Source: VRUE01 sp963715455 (GTDB lineage Bacteria; Actinomycetota; Thermoleophilia; Solirubrobacterales; 70-9). Taken from it: a stretch of DNA of 64,000 bases. Positions within the stretch are counted from its first letter, which is position 1; each line of letters starts with the position of its first letter. This document shows, piece after piece, positions 42,113-49,909 of this stretch. A model generated the notes under the pieces. It searched no databases and was not told the origin of the DNA. It saw only the letters and a list, made by a program, of their open reading frames with translations. The position numbers and the translations under genes are program-made. The stretch is from contig OY970245.1 in NCBI GenBank assembly GCA_963715455.1, positions 1,054,001 through 1,118,000 of the forward strand, given 5' to 3'.

Positions 42113-43357
42113 ATGGCCGGCGCCACGACATTCGCCTTCCGCGCCATGGACCTGGCGGGGACCTCCTCGGCGGGGGAAATCGAGGCCGAGTCGAAGGCCT
42201 CGGTCGCCGAGCAGCTGCGCCAGCGCGGCCTGATCGTCCTCGACGTCAGCGAGAAGTCCGAAGCGCTCAAGCTCGAGGACGCCTTCAAGAAATGGCAGGG
42301 CGTCGACATGCGCGAGCTGGCCATCCTCTCGCGCCAGTTCGCCACGCTGATCGCCTCGGGGATGCCGATGCTGCGCACCCTGCATACGCTCGAAGAGCAG
42401 ACAAAGGACGAGCAGATCAAAGCTGCCGTCGCCAGCGTGCGGGCCGACATCGAGGCCGGCAGCACCCTGGAGCAGGCGATGGAGCGCCAGCCCAAGGTCT
42501 TTGACCGGCTGTTCCGGGCGATGGTGCGCTCCGGCGAGCAGTCGGGGCGCCTGGAGGAGGCGATGGACCGCATCGCCTTCCAGGTGGAGAAGGCCGACGG
42601 GCTGCGCCGCCAGGTCAAGTCGGCGCTCATGTACCCCGCCCTGGTCTTCGGCTTCGCGATCGTCGTGCTGGTCGCGATCGTCATCTTCATCATCCCGACC
42701 TTCGCCGGCATCTTCGAAGAGCTTGCCGAAGAAAACCCCGAGGAAGCCTCGGGGCTGCCGGGGCCGACGCAGCTTTGCGTCAGCGTCTCCGAAGCGCTCA
42801 CCGGCTACCCCTACATCATCATCCCCGGACTGGCGCTGCTCGCCTTCGGCTTCGTCAAATGGAAGAAGACCGAACGCGGCCACGAGCAGTGGGACCGCTT
42901 CAAGCTGCGGCTGCCGTTCAAGATCGGCGACGTGATCCAGAAGGTGGCGCTGGCGCGCTGGTCGCGTACCTTCTCCGGCGCGGTCTCCTCGGGCGTGCCG
43001 ATGCTGCAGGCGATCCGCCTGACGGGGGAGACGGCGGGCAACGTCGTCGTCGAGCAGGCGATGGACGACGTCTACGCCTCGGTCAAGCAGGGCGGCTCAA
43101 TCGCCGGGCCGATCGAAGGCAATCCGATCTTCCCGCCAATGGTCGGCCACATGATCGCCGTCGGCGAGGAAACCGGCCAGCTCGAGCACATGCTGACCAA
43201 GATCGCCGACTTCTACGAGACCGAGGTCGACGCCAAGGTGAAGGCGCTCACCGCCCTGATCGAGCCGGTGATGATCGTCTTTGTCGGCGGCATCGTCGGC
43301 TTCATCGTGATCGCCATGTACCTGCCGATGTTCAGCATCTTCGACAAGATCCGCTGA
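42113..43357 (+). CDS. pilC: Type IV pilus inner-membrane platform protein
   Basis: A 414-residue PilC/GspF protein with two homologous T2SF domains. The first spans about residues 68-190 (LAILSRQFATLIASGMPMLRTLHTLEEQ) and the second about 270-395 (ARWSRTFSGAVSSGVPMLQAIRL). Membrane helices lie near 170-195, 220-240 and 375-400. It links the PilB/PilT motors to the pilus base. It begins six bases after pilT and closes the motor operon; a toxin-antitoxin pair follows. Confidence 0.93.
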   Translation: MAGATTFAFRAMDLAGTSSAGEIEAESKASVAEQLRQRGLIVLDVSEKSEALKLEDAFKKWQGVDMRELAILSRQFATLIASGMPMLRTLHTLEEQTKDEQIKAAVASVRADIEAGSTLEQAMERQPKVFDRLFRAMVRSGEQSGRLEEAMDRIAFQVEKADGLRRQVKSALMYPALVFGFAIVVLVAIVIFIIPTFAGIFEELAEENPEEASGLPGPTQLCVSVSEALTGYPYIIIPGLALLAFGFVKWKKTERGHEQWDRFKLRLPFKIGDVIQKVALARWSRTFSGAVSSGVPMLQAIRLTGETAGNVVVEQAMDDVYASVKQGGSIAGPIEGNPIFPPMVGHMIAVGEETGQLEHMLTKIADFYETEVDAKVKALTALIEPVMIVFVGGIVGFIVIAMYLPMFSIFDKIR

Positions 43358-43388
43358 GCCACTTCGGTGAAGTGCTACCGTGACGCAC

Positions 43389-43670
43389 ATGAACCAGGTT
43401 GGCGTCCGCGAGCTGCGACAGAACCTCTCTCGCTATCTGGTCCAGGTCAAGGCGGGGGAGAGCTTTGCCGTTACCGAGCGGGGACGCGAGGTGGCGCGCC
43501 TCACCCCATCCGGCCCGGCGGACTCGCCGGTTGCGCGCCTCGTGGCTGAGCGCGGGGCGACGATGCCCCGCGGCGACCTTCTCTCTCGGGTGCGCGACTC
43601 TCAGCTGCCCCCTGCCGGGGGTCCGCCCAGCCTCGAGATCCTCGACGAGCTGCGCGAGGAGCGGTTGTAG
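43389..43670 (+). CDS. Phd/YefM-type antitoxin
   Basis: A 93-residue antitoxin from the ATG at 43389 (a GTG nine bases earlier is in frame). VGVRELRQNLSRYLVQVKAGESFAVTERGREVARLTP (residues 3-39) is the Phd/YefM DNA-binding fold. The C-terminal acidic helix (SLEILDELREER) should wrap the toxin. It sits just after pilC and directly before a PIN-domain gene. It is expected to repress its own promoter together with the toxin. Confidence 0.87.
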   Translation: MNQVGVRELRQNLSRYLVQVKAGESFAVTERGREVARLTPSGPADSPVARLVAERGATMPRGDLLSRVRDSQLPPAGGPPSLEILDELREERL

Positions 43671-43678
43671 CCGGACGG

Positions 43679-44065
43679 CTGGCCTATCTGGATAGCTCGG
43701 CCTACGTGAAGCTGCCGCTTCGTGAGCCCGAGCACGAGGCTCTGCTTGGGGAGTTGGCCGAGTGGGACGGTTACGTGTCCAGCGCTCTGCTCGGCGTGGA
43801 GGCGCTCAGGGCGTGTGACCGTTACGGCCCAAGGTACGCGCAGGAGGCGCGATCCTTCTTGCTGGACATCGCTCTCCTGCCTCTCGATGACGCGGTGTTG
43901 GCCGAGGCTGCTTCGCTCGATCCGGCTGAGCTCCGCAGCCTCGATGCGCTGCACCTGGCTACCGCACTCAGTGTTCGCGACGAGCTCGGCGTCTTCGTCA
44001 CCTATGACCAACGCCTGCGGGAAGCAGCCGTGGGACAAGGGCTTGCGGTGGTCGGGCCGGGCTGA
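43679..44065 (+). CDS. PIN-domain toxin (VapC-like), unusual start
   Basis: A PIN-domain ribonuclease. The first catalytic aspartate is in YLDSSAYVKL, the second acidic region in LGVEALRACDR, and the third in LRSLDALHLATAL followed by FVTYDQRL. No ATG, GTG or TTG lies in frame between the end of the antitoxin and the first catalytic aspartate. The first standard start, GTG at 43706, would remove it. I therefore give a CTG at 43679; a GTA at 43667, five bases after GAGGAG, is the other option. Either it starts at a non-standard codon or the toxin is translated as a crippled form. Confidence 0.75.
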   Translation: MAYLDSSAYVKLPLREPEHEALLGELAEWDGYVSSALLGVEALRACDRYGPRYAQEARSFLLDIALLPLDDAVLAEAASLDPAELRSLDALHLATALSVRDELGVFVTYDQRLREAAVGQGLAVVGPG

Positions 44066-44183
44066 TCCCGGGGCCGGTTGACCGGTTATCCGGGGATTTG
44101 GCCTCAGATCACGAGTTTTTGGGGGATGAACTCCTACTTTCGGGGATAAAGGTCTCGCCGAGGCGGTCGATTAGGAGAAGGTG

Positions 44184-44357
44184 ATGAATCTGCCAGTGCC
44201 TTGGTGCAAAAGGCAAACCCGCTGTGAGGCGGGGGCGCAAAGCCAACGGGGCTCCTTTGCGGGAGCCGGCCGGGCTACCACCGGGGTCGACAGACACCAC
44301 GTGGCTGCAACGCGACGGGGCTCTGGCGAAATCGATAGGAACCTAGGAGGTCCCTGA
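44184..44357 (+). CDS. Possible leader peptide reading through the riboswitch
   Basis: An ATG at 44184 is preceded by AGGAGAAGG and opens a 57-codon frame. The frame runs through the whole cyclic-di-GMP aptamer and ends at a TGA that overlaps the pilA start (TGATG). The peptide is arginine- and glycine-rich and unlike any family I know. The good ribosome site and the exact coupling to pilA are suggestive, but GC-rich structured RNA easily gives open frames by chance. Confidence 0.3.
   Translation: MNLPVPWCKRQTRCEAGAQSQRGSFAGAGRATTGVDRHHVAATRRGSGEIDRNLGGP
44200..44285 (+). promoter_or_regulatory. Cyclic-di-GMP-I (GEMM) riboswitch before pilA
   Basis: All conserved blocks are in order: AAGGCAAACC, the P2 stem CCGC/GCGG, GCGCAAAGCC, ACGGG, the P3 stem GGCTCC/GGAGCC and GGCCGGGCTACC. 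The closing stem P1 pairs 44200-44206 with 44279-44285. It binds cyclic di-GMP and lies 71 bases before the pilA start. A small stem around the ribosome site (GGAACC-TAGGA-GGTCC) could be the expression platform; I see no U-run terminator, so control may be translational. Confidence 0.9.
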
Positions 44358-44812
44358 TGTTTCTCCAGAATCTCCGGGCCAAGGTTGGCGCCCGGCTCAA
44401 CGGTGATAAGGAGTCAGGTTTCACCCTGATCGAGCTCCTCGTCGTCATGCTCATTCTCGGCATCCTGGCCGCGATCGCGCTGCCCGCCTTCTTCAACCAG
44501 AAGGACAAGGCCGGCGACGCCAAGGCCAAGGAGACCGCTCACTCTGCGCAGGTCGCGATGGAGACCTGCTTCACCGATAAAGGCACCTACGACGGCTGTG
44601 ACGTCCTCACTGTGCTGGATGACATCGAGCCGACTCTGACGGGGGCGCCTGTCACCTTCCCGACCGAAGCCACGCAGAATGCTTACGAGATCCAGGTTGC
44701 TTCGGATACGGCAGGTCAGCTGTTCAGGATTAAAAACGTCGCCGGAGTGCTCACCTTCCAGTGTGACGTTGACGGTGAGGGCGGCTGCCCATCCAACGGA
44801 CTCTGGGACTGA
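44357..44812 (+). CDS. pilA: Type IV major pilin
   Basis: A 151-residue type IVa prepilin. A 21-residue leader ends in glycine, followed by FTLIELLVVMLILGILAAIALPAFF (N-methylphenylalanine at 22, Glu at +5), cleaved and methylated by PilD. The globular part has four cysteines, probably two disulfides (about Cys71/81 and the C-terminal pair). AGGAGG precedes the ATG. Its transcript carries a cyclic-di-GMP riboswitch, so pilin supply is tied to the second messenger. It is the probable fibre subunit. Confidence 0.95.
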   Translation: MFLQNLRAKVGARLNGDKESGFTLIELLVVMLILGILAAIALPAFFNQKDKAGDAKAKETAHSAQVAMETCFTDKGTYDGCDVLTVLDDIEPTLTGAPVTFPTEATQNAYEIQVASDTAGQLFRIKNVAGVLTFQCDVDGEGGCPSNGLWD

Positions 44813-44832
44813 TCGACAGCTGACGCTTAGCG

Positions 44833-45948
44833 ATGTCTAAGCACAGCGCAAACGCCGCCGAGGGGCGGGCCATTGCGGCCCGCCCCTCGGCGCGTCTGCT
44901 TCTCGCCGCTTCCTCGGCTCTCGCACTCGCCGCTTTTCTTGCTCCAGGCGCCCAGGCAGAGGTGCCCGACCCGCTGACCCTCACTGACAGCGATCCGGTC
45001 TCCAGCGCTGCGCAGCCGGCCCAGTCTTTGACCCCGCGGCTGATGGGTCGAGGGGACGGAGGGATCACGACCGTTGTCGGCGGCAGTGGGAGCTTTCCTG
45101 GCACCTCGGTGATCGACGACGACAACCGGGTGGAGATCTATGCCAACGGCAGTTGCACCGGCACACCCGACTGGATCGGCATCGTGGACGAGCTGGAAGG
45201 CGCCGGCATCGAGGTCGAAGCCACGCCGGACACCTCCACGACCTACTCGGCGATCCGCGTCGACCCCGAAGACGAAGCCGCCTCTCAATGTTCCAACGCC
45301 TTCACCTACTGGCACAGCACCACGCCAGTGACGCCACCCCCGGGCGGGGGAACCCCGGGGGGCGGTAACCCGAGCGGTGGGACGACCGCGCCTGGCGGCA
45401 ATGCCCCGCAGGCACCGCGTCTTCGCACAGTTCCCGCTGGTCGTGCCAACGACAACACGCCGTCAATAGTCGGCAGCGCTCCCGGCGCCGCCACGGTCAA
45501 GATCTTTGCGAGCGCCAACTGCGATGGCCAGCCGGTCGCCAAGGGCTCGCCCACCGAGCTCGGTGCGGGCCTGCAGGTCCATGTCGCCGATGACTCCACA
45601 ACTGCCTTCTCGGCGGTCTCCGTCAACGGGGGCGAGTCGACCTGCTCCGCCCCGATCGCCTACGTAGAGGACTCCTCGGCACCGCGCACGCGGATCACGA
45701 TGGGCCCGGGCGTCAAGACGCGACGCCGCAAGGCCGTCTTCCGCTTCGCCGACATCAGCGGCGACCCGCCCGGAACGAGCTTCTTCTGCAAGGTCGACCG
45801 CAAAAAGTGGAAGGCCTGCAGCTCACCCTTCAAGCTCAAGAAGCTCGGATTTCGCCGCTACGTCCTGCGGGTGAGGGCCACTGATGCGGCGGGCAACGCG
45901 GAGACGAAGGGCACCAAGCGCAGCTTCAAAGTAGTCCGGGCGCCCTAG
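44833..45948 (+). CDS. Secreted Ig-like repeat protein
   Basis: A 371-residue exported protein. A long basic leader and hydrophobic core end at APGAQA (about residues 38-43), a signal-peptidase I site. Two related modules (about 96-152, with IYANGSCTG, and 222-280, with IFASANCDG) are linked by a glycine/proline-rich hinge. A C-terminal domain of the type FFCKVDRKKWKACSSPFKLKKLGFRRYVLRVRATDAAGN is common in surface proteins of Solirubrobacterales. It lies between pilA and pilD, so it may be a pilus-associated adhesin. Start at 44833. Confidence 0.65.
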   Translation: MSKHSANAAEGRAIAARPSARLLLAASSALALAAFLAPGAQAEVPDPLTLTDSDPVSSAAQPAQSLTPRLMGRGDGGITTVVGGSGSFPGTSVIDDDNRVEIYANGSCTGTPDWIGIVDELEGAGIEVEATPDTSTTYSAIRVDPEDEAASQCSNAFTYWHSTTPVTPPPGGGTPGGGNPSGGTTAPGGNAPQAPRLRTVPAGRANDNTPSIVGSAPGAATVKIFASANCDGQPVAKGSPTELGAGLQVHVADDSTTAFSAVSVNGGESTCSAPIAYVEDSSAPRTRITMGPGVKTRRRKAVFRFADISGDPPGTSFFCKVDRKKWKACSSPFKLKKLGFRRYVLRVRATDAAGNAETKGTKRSFKVVRAP

Positions 45949-46001
45949 CTCGACCCCTTGTGCCGAGCGCCAGCCGCCGGCTCGGATAGAACTCGCGCAC
46001 G

Positions 46002-46754
46002 GTGGTCGCCCTGCTCCTCATCGCCTTCCTCGGCGGGCTCGCCGCGGGCAGCTTCGCTACCGCGGTCGCCCATCGCGTGCCGCGCGGCATCTCGGTCGTG
46101 GGGCCGCGTTCGCGCTCGCAGTGTCCCGCCTGCGGCGCACAGATCGCCGCCTACGACAACCTGCCGCTCTTCTCCTGGCTGATGCTGCGCGGTCGGGCGC
46201 GCTGCTGCGGGGCGCGTATCCCGCCGCGTTACCCGCTGACCGAGCTGGTGACTGGCGTGCTCTTCGTCGCCACGGTGCTCGTCTACCGCGACGATCCCGC
46301 AGAGGCGGCCATCGGCCTGGTCTTCGTCACGTTGCTGGCGATCGTCACGCTGACCGATCTCGAGCAGCGCATCATCCCCAACAAGGTGCTGATCGCAGGG
46401 GCGCTGCTCTGTGTGGCGATCGCCGCGCCAACCGATCCCGGCGGTCTGCCCGAGCGGGCGATCGCCGCGGCTGCGGCTGGCGGCATCTTCTTCTTGGTCG
46501 TGCTCGCCTACCCGGCAGGCATGGGCCTCGGCGACGTCAAGCTGGCGGCGACGATGGGTCTCTTCCTCGGCCGCGCCGTCGCGCCGGCGATCCTCATCGC
46601 CCTGCTCGCCGGCAGTCTGCTCGGCCTCGCCCTACTCGCCCGCCACGGCTCTCGCGCCCGCAAGATGGCCGTCCCCTTCGGCCCCTTCCTAGCCCTCGGC
46701 GGGGTGGTTGCCCTGCTCTGCGGCGACCAGCTGATCGACCTCTATCTGGGTTGA
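46002..46754 (+). CDS. pilD: Prepilin leader peptidase / N-methyltransferase
   Basis: A 250-residue aspartic membrane protease of family A24. The catalytic aspartates lie in LTDLEQRIIPN (about residues 114-124) and GMGLGDVKLAA (about 172-182). The N-terminal cytoplasmic domain has CPAC and a CC pair for zinc, as in methylating PilD enzymes. About eight membrane helices are visible. It cleaves PilA and the minor pilins encoded nearby. The start is GTG. Confidence 0.93.
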   Translation: MVALLLIAFLGGLAAGSFATAVAHRVPRGISVVGPRSRSQCPACGAQIAAYDNLPLFSWLMLRGRARCCGARIPPRYPLTELVTGVLFVATVLVYRDDPAEAAIGLVFVTLLAIVTLTDLEQRIIPNKVLIAGALLCVAIAAPTDPGGLPERAIAAAAAGGIFFLVVLAYPAGMGLGDVKLAATMGLFLGRAVAPAILIALLAGSLLGLALLARHGSRARKMAVPFGPFLALGGVVALLCGDQLIDLYLG

Positions 46755-46853
46755 GCGACAAAGTCGTGTGAGTGTGCGCACCACTGGTGCGAGCGCTCTT
46801 CCTAGCGTTGATGACCAGATAACTGAGGGGGGGGCAAGCGTATGATGTTCTGT

Positions 46854-47114
46854 ATGAAAGAGCGCGTGACCATTTCCGTCGAGCCGGAGGCACTAGAGGC
46901 GGTGCGGGCTGAAGTGAAGACCGGTCGGGCACCCAACCTCTCGGTTGCTGTTGAAAGGGCTCTTCTCTCGCGCAGCAAGACCCAGGCGCTGCGCGAGGCT
47001 CTCGAGCTCTCGGACGCAGAACATGGACCGATCAGCAAGGAGGCGGAAGAATGGGGGCGCAGGGAAATGGAGAGGGCTTTCCGGGAGATCTCGTCCTCGA
47101 CGCAGGAGCGTTGA
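46854..47114 (+). CDS. Ribbon-helix-helix-type antitoxin
   Basis: About 86 residues from the ATG at 46854; an ATG at 46842 is also in frame. VTISVEPEALEAVRAEVKTGRAPNLSVAVERAL (residues 4-36) fits a beta strand plus two helices of the ribbon-helix-helix type. The acidic C-terminal helix should bind the toxin. The toxin gene starts 64 bases before its end in another frame. It is the second toxin-antitoxin module of the pilus locus. Confidence 0.78.
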   Translation: MKERVTISVEPEALEAVRAEVKTGRAPNLSVAVERALLSRSKTQALREALELSDAEHGPISKEAEEWGRREMERAFREISSSTQER

Positions 47115-47461
47115 TCGCTTTCGAGCGTGGCGATCACGGCGTCAAGGCGATACTTGCAACCGCGCTCGCTTTGAAGGCGCGCATTTTCGTTCCGACCAGT
47201 GTGTTGGCACAGGTTTGGCGGGGTGGCCCGGCGGCTGCTTCCCTGGTGCGACTTCTAGACGCTGGCGAGGTCGATCCACTCGCCGAGTCGCGGGCGAAGG
47301 AAATTGGATTGCGACTAGGCGAACGCGACGCGAGTGATGTAGTCGATGCTCACGTGGTCTGCTGCGCGACCGAATTCCGGGCAGCAATTGCGACTTCGGA
47401 CCCGGGAGACATTCGAGCGCTGGTAGCCCCTGGCGAGCGGCTGACGCTGATCGCGATCTAG
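47051..47461 (+). CDS. PIN-domain toxin (VapC-like)
   Basis: A 136-residue PIN-domain protein. Acidic residues appear in LVLDAGALIAFERGD (about residues 14-28), DAHVVCCATEF (about 98-108) and ATSDPGDIRAL, as in VapC ribonucleases. The first 12 residues are glycine-rich and may be an artefact of the overlapping antitoxin frame; the true start could be a later codon before VLDAG. The gene converges on the pilM-N-O-P operon with a four-base overlap. Confidence 0.83.
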   Translation: MGAQGNGEGFPGDLVLDAGALIAFERGDHGVKAILATALALKARIFVPTSVLAQVWRGGPAAASLVRLLDAGEVDPLAESRAKEIGLRLGERDASDVVDAHVVCCATEFRAAIATSDPGDIRALVAPGERLTLIAI

Positions 47462-48354
47462 CCGGCGTTCTGCGGCTTGCCGTTCTGCGGCTTTTGCTTG
47501 CCCAGCGGCGCCTTTTCCAGGCTGTCGGTGGTCACCAGTCGCAGCTTGAGGACTTCGATGCGATAGACGCGTTCGTCGGCGCCGTAGACGACTGTCTCGG
47601 GGATACCGGGTTCAAGGGCGAGCAGCTGGCAGCGGTCGGTGCCGACCACGCAGACGCCGTCGCCGAAGAGGCCGCGGACGTTGTCGTTGACCAGCATCAA
47701 CACCTTCTTTTCGTCTTTGCTGACGGTCATGAAGGTGAGTGCCGGCGTCTTGCGGCTGGGCAGCATGGTCAGCTGCGGCTGGTCGCGGCGCACCGTGGGC
47801 TCGGCCTTCTTCGGGCCGGCGCCGGAGCCGGGCACGATGCGCACGTCGATCGCGAAGGAGTAGTAGGTGAGCTTCTCGCCGGGCACCGGTCCCTCGTCGC
47901 TTTCGGCGGGCAGCTCGATTTCGCTCGATTCGGTCGAGCCCGATTCGATCGTCGTCGAGCTGCTTTCGAAGTTCGAGCTGCTCGCCGGTGCTTCTCCGGC
48001 GCTGCCGACACCTTCGTCCTTGGCTCCGCCTGTGTACTGCTGGACAAAGGGGTCCTGTGGAGCTTGCTCGTCGAGTCGGCGCTGGTAGTCGCGCAGCCCT
48101 GGGGTCGCTTTGGCGACGACGAGCTTGGAGCTGGGTACGCCGCTACTTGGGGTGGCGACGGTGCTGGATTCGTTCGGTTCGGATTCCGAGCCACCACGCG
48201 TCAGCGCGATCGGCAACGCCACCAAGGCGACCAGCAGGATCGCCACCAGGGGTAGTAGATGCCGCTCGCGTAGGTCGTAGTAGATGTCGAGCGCGAAGTC
48301 GGGGACTTTCAGGTCCGGCATCTTCAGCTCAGGGCCCTTCTTCAGCATGTTCAC
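47458..48354 (-). CDS. Pilus assembly protein in PilP position
   Basis: A 298-residue protein with a short cytoplasmic part, one membrane helix at about residues 36-52 and a long exported domain. The first exported part is serine/glutamate-rich (60-165). The C-terminal part (about 190-280) is a compact beta-rich domain with VCVVGTDRCQLLALEPGIPETVVY. Its place as the fourth gene after pilM, pilN and pilO suggests it acts like PilP, although it is not a lipoprotein and has no sequence mark I recognise. The ATG overlaps the pilO stop. Confidence 0.65.
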   Translation of the reverse strand: MNMLKKGPELKMPDLKVPDFALDIYYDLRERHLLPLVAILLVALVALPIALTRGGSESEPNESSTVATPSSGVPSSKLVVAKATPGLRDYQRRLDEQAPQDPFVQQYTGGAKDEGVGSAGEAPASSSNFESSSTTIESGSTESSEIELPAESDEGPVPGEKLTYYSFAIDVRIVPGSGAGPKKAEPTVRRDQPQLTMLPSRKTPALTFMTVSKDEKKVLMLVNDNVRGLFGDGVCVVGTDRCQLLALEPGIPETVVYGADERVYRIEVLKLRLVTTDSLEKAPLGKQKPQNGKPQNAG

Positions 48355-49175
48355 TGGGCATCGCTCCCGGGGGTTGCTTCAGCCGTGGAGGTCGGCGTTT
48401 CTGTGGCCGAGGCAGGCGCGGCGGCCGAAGGCGCCGGTTCGCTCGGCGTGGCGCCCGCGGTCACTGCCTGGTTGGGTGGGATCAGGTAGGTCGTAACGGC
48501 AAAGGAGGCATTGAGCTCAGTGGGGCCGCCGTCTTCGGCCAGGTTGAGAGCAAAGCCGTCGAGTGTCACCAGGCGACCGTCGACGGTCAGCTTCGATTCG
48601 CCAGTGTCGACCAGCGAGTCGATGCCCTTGATGAAGTCGGCGACCCCAAAAAAGTCGCCGGTGAACGCGAGGTTGTAGGGCATCACCGCGAGCCCTGCCG
48701 GGCCGATCGCGGCGCCAAGGGGCATCACGGAAGCAGCGACCTCGGTAGGCGGAACCGTCGCCGAAGCCGGCACGGCGCCGGATGACGCTTCGGCTGGTGG
48801 GGTTTCCGGGCTGGCCGGCGCGGGTGGGGCTTCGCCGCCTTCACCCGAGCTACTGAGCAGGAAGCTTTCGAATTTCACGTCCGAGGAGTCGGCGACCTGA
48901 TTCAGCTCCACCAGCAGCGAGGAGGTTTCGTCGCCCGCGGGAACTGCTTGTCCTAGGGCGACCAACTGGCGGTAGTCCTGGGGAAACTCGCGCTTCGCCT
49001 CTTCGGCGGCGACGACCTGGGCCTGCGCTTCGCTGAGCGCAACACGCGCCTGGCCTTCTTCTGCCGAGAGCTTGCTGGCTTCCTCGCGCTTGGGGCCAAG
49101 GAGCAGAATCCAGAAGGCGATCGCCAGCGCGGCGACAGCGACGATCGCGACGATCGTGCGGTTGGACGCGTTCAT
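48351..49175 (-). CDS. pilO: PilO-like pilus alignment protein
   Basis: A 274-residue protein from the ATG overlapping the pilN stop. One membrane helix lies at about residues 6-24, followed by a coiled coil (30-75) and a PilO-like ferredoxin domain. The domain includes YNLAFTGDFFGVADFIKGIDSLVDTGESKLTVDGRLVTLDGFAL (given in two parts around residues 155-200). A proline/alanine-rich insert lies at 100-130 and another tail at 235-274. It should form the inner-membrane alignment complex with PilN. The frame extends upstream of this ATG, but only as pilN shadow. Confidence 0.8.
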   Translation of the reverse strand: MNASNRTIVAIVAVAALAIAFWILLLGPKREEASKLSAEEGQARVALSEAQAQVVAAEEAKREFPQDYRQLVALGQAVPAGDETSSLLVELNQVADSSDVKFESFLLSSSGEGGEAPPAPASPETPPAEASSGAVPASATVPPTEVAASVMPLGAAIGPAGLAVMPYNLAFTGDFFGVADFIKGIDSLVDTGESKLTVDGRLVTLDGFALNLAEDGGPTELNASFAVTTYLIPPNQAVTAGATPSEPAPSAAAPASATETPTSTAEATPGSDAQ

Positions 49176-49906
49176 TCGCTTGCCGTTTCGGTTGAGGTTT
49201 CTTCCGGGGCAGGAGGTGTTTCGCCTTCGCTGGTCGCCACGCTCGAGACCGGCGCTGCGTCGAAGGCGAGGACCATCTGAAACTGGGCGATGAAGTCCCG
49301 GGTCTGACATGTCGCGCTGGCGGAGCTAGACGAGGCCGACGATTCACCGGAGGCTTCCCCCAGGACGGACGTCGGCACACCCACACGGGTAACCCCATCG
49401 ATCTCCTCGAGGGCCTGGATGAAACCAGCCACCGCGTCTTGACTGGTCGCGCATCCAGTGAGCTCCAGGGCCGGTCCAGGAATCGAGCCACGCAGCGAGA
49501 TGCTCGTACTCCCCTCGACCGAAACGCCCGAAGCGGCAGTGCCGGTCAGATTGGTCAGCCAAACGTCGTCGGGCAGGATCAGCGCCAGTTCGCGCATCAC
49601 CCGCTCCCAGTCGAAGCGGCTCTCGGCCAGGCTGGTGACCGTGGCAACGCGCTGCTCTCGCAGCGTGTGGAACTGGGTGTAGGCATCCAGGGCCTGGGCG
49701 CGCGCTTCCACCACCACCCTTTCCTCTTCGAGGCTGGCGATCTCGGCCTTGCTTTCGGAGATCTGGTTGCCGGTGATCGCCAGGGCGGCGACCCCGATTA
49801 CAGCTGCGGCCAGGGCGCCGACGATCACGTAAGCGAGCGGGCCGCCGCGCATCGGCCGGCGCTCGCCGGGCCGTTCCTCGCTGGGGATCAGGTTGACGGG
49901 GCGCAT
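49172..49906 (-). CDS. pilN: PilN-like pilus alignment protein
   Basis: A 244-residue protein. The N-terminus RPVNLIPSEE carries the VNLIP motif that docks into PilM. A single membrane helix (about 25-46) is followed by a coiled coil (50-85) and a ferredoxin-like domain with WERVMRELALILPDDVWLTNLTG. A long serine-rich insert and an acidic tail end the protein. It starts three bases after pilM and its stop overlaps pilO. Confidence 0.88.
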   Translation of the reverse strand: MRPVNLIPSEERPGERRPMRGGPLAYVIVGALAAAVIGVAALAITGNQISESKAEIASLEEERVVVEARAQALDAYTQFHTLREQRVATVTSLAESRFDWERVMRELALILPDDVWLTNLTGTAASGVSVEGSTSISLRGSIPGPALELTGCATSQDAVAGFIQALEEIDGVTRVGVPTSVLGEASGESSASSSSASATCQTRDFIAQFQMVLAFDAAPVSSVATSEGETPPAPEETSTETASE

Positions 49907-49909
49907 CTC

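Noticed and set aside
44066..44183. A second riboswitch or gene before the cyclic-di-GMP aptamer
   Set aside because: Short GC-rich repeats such as CCGGTTGACCGG are present, but no aptamer or protein pattern is recognisable.
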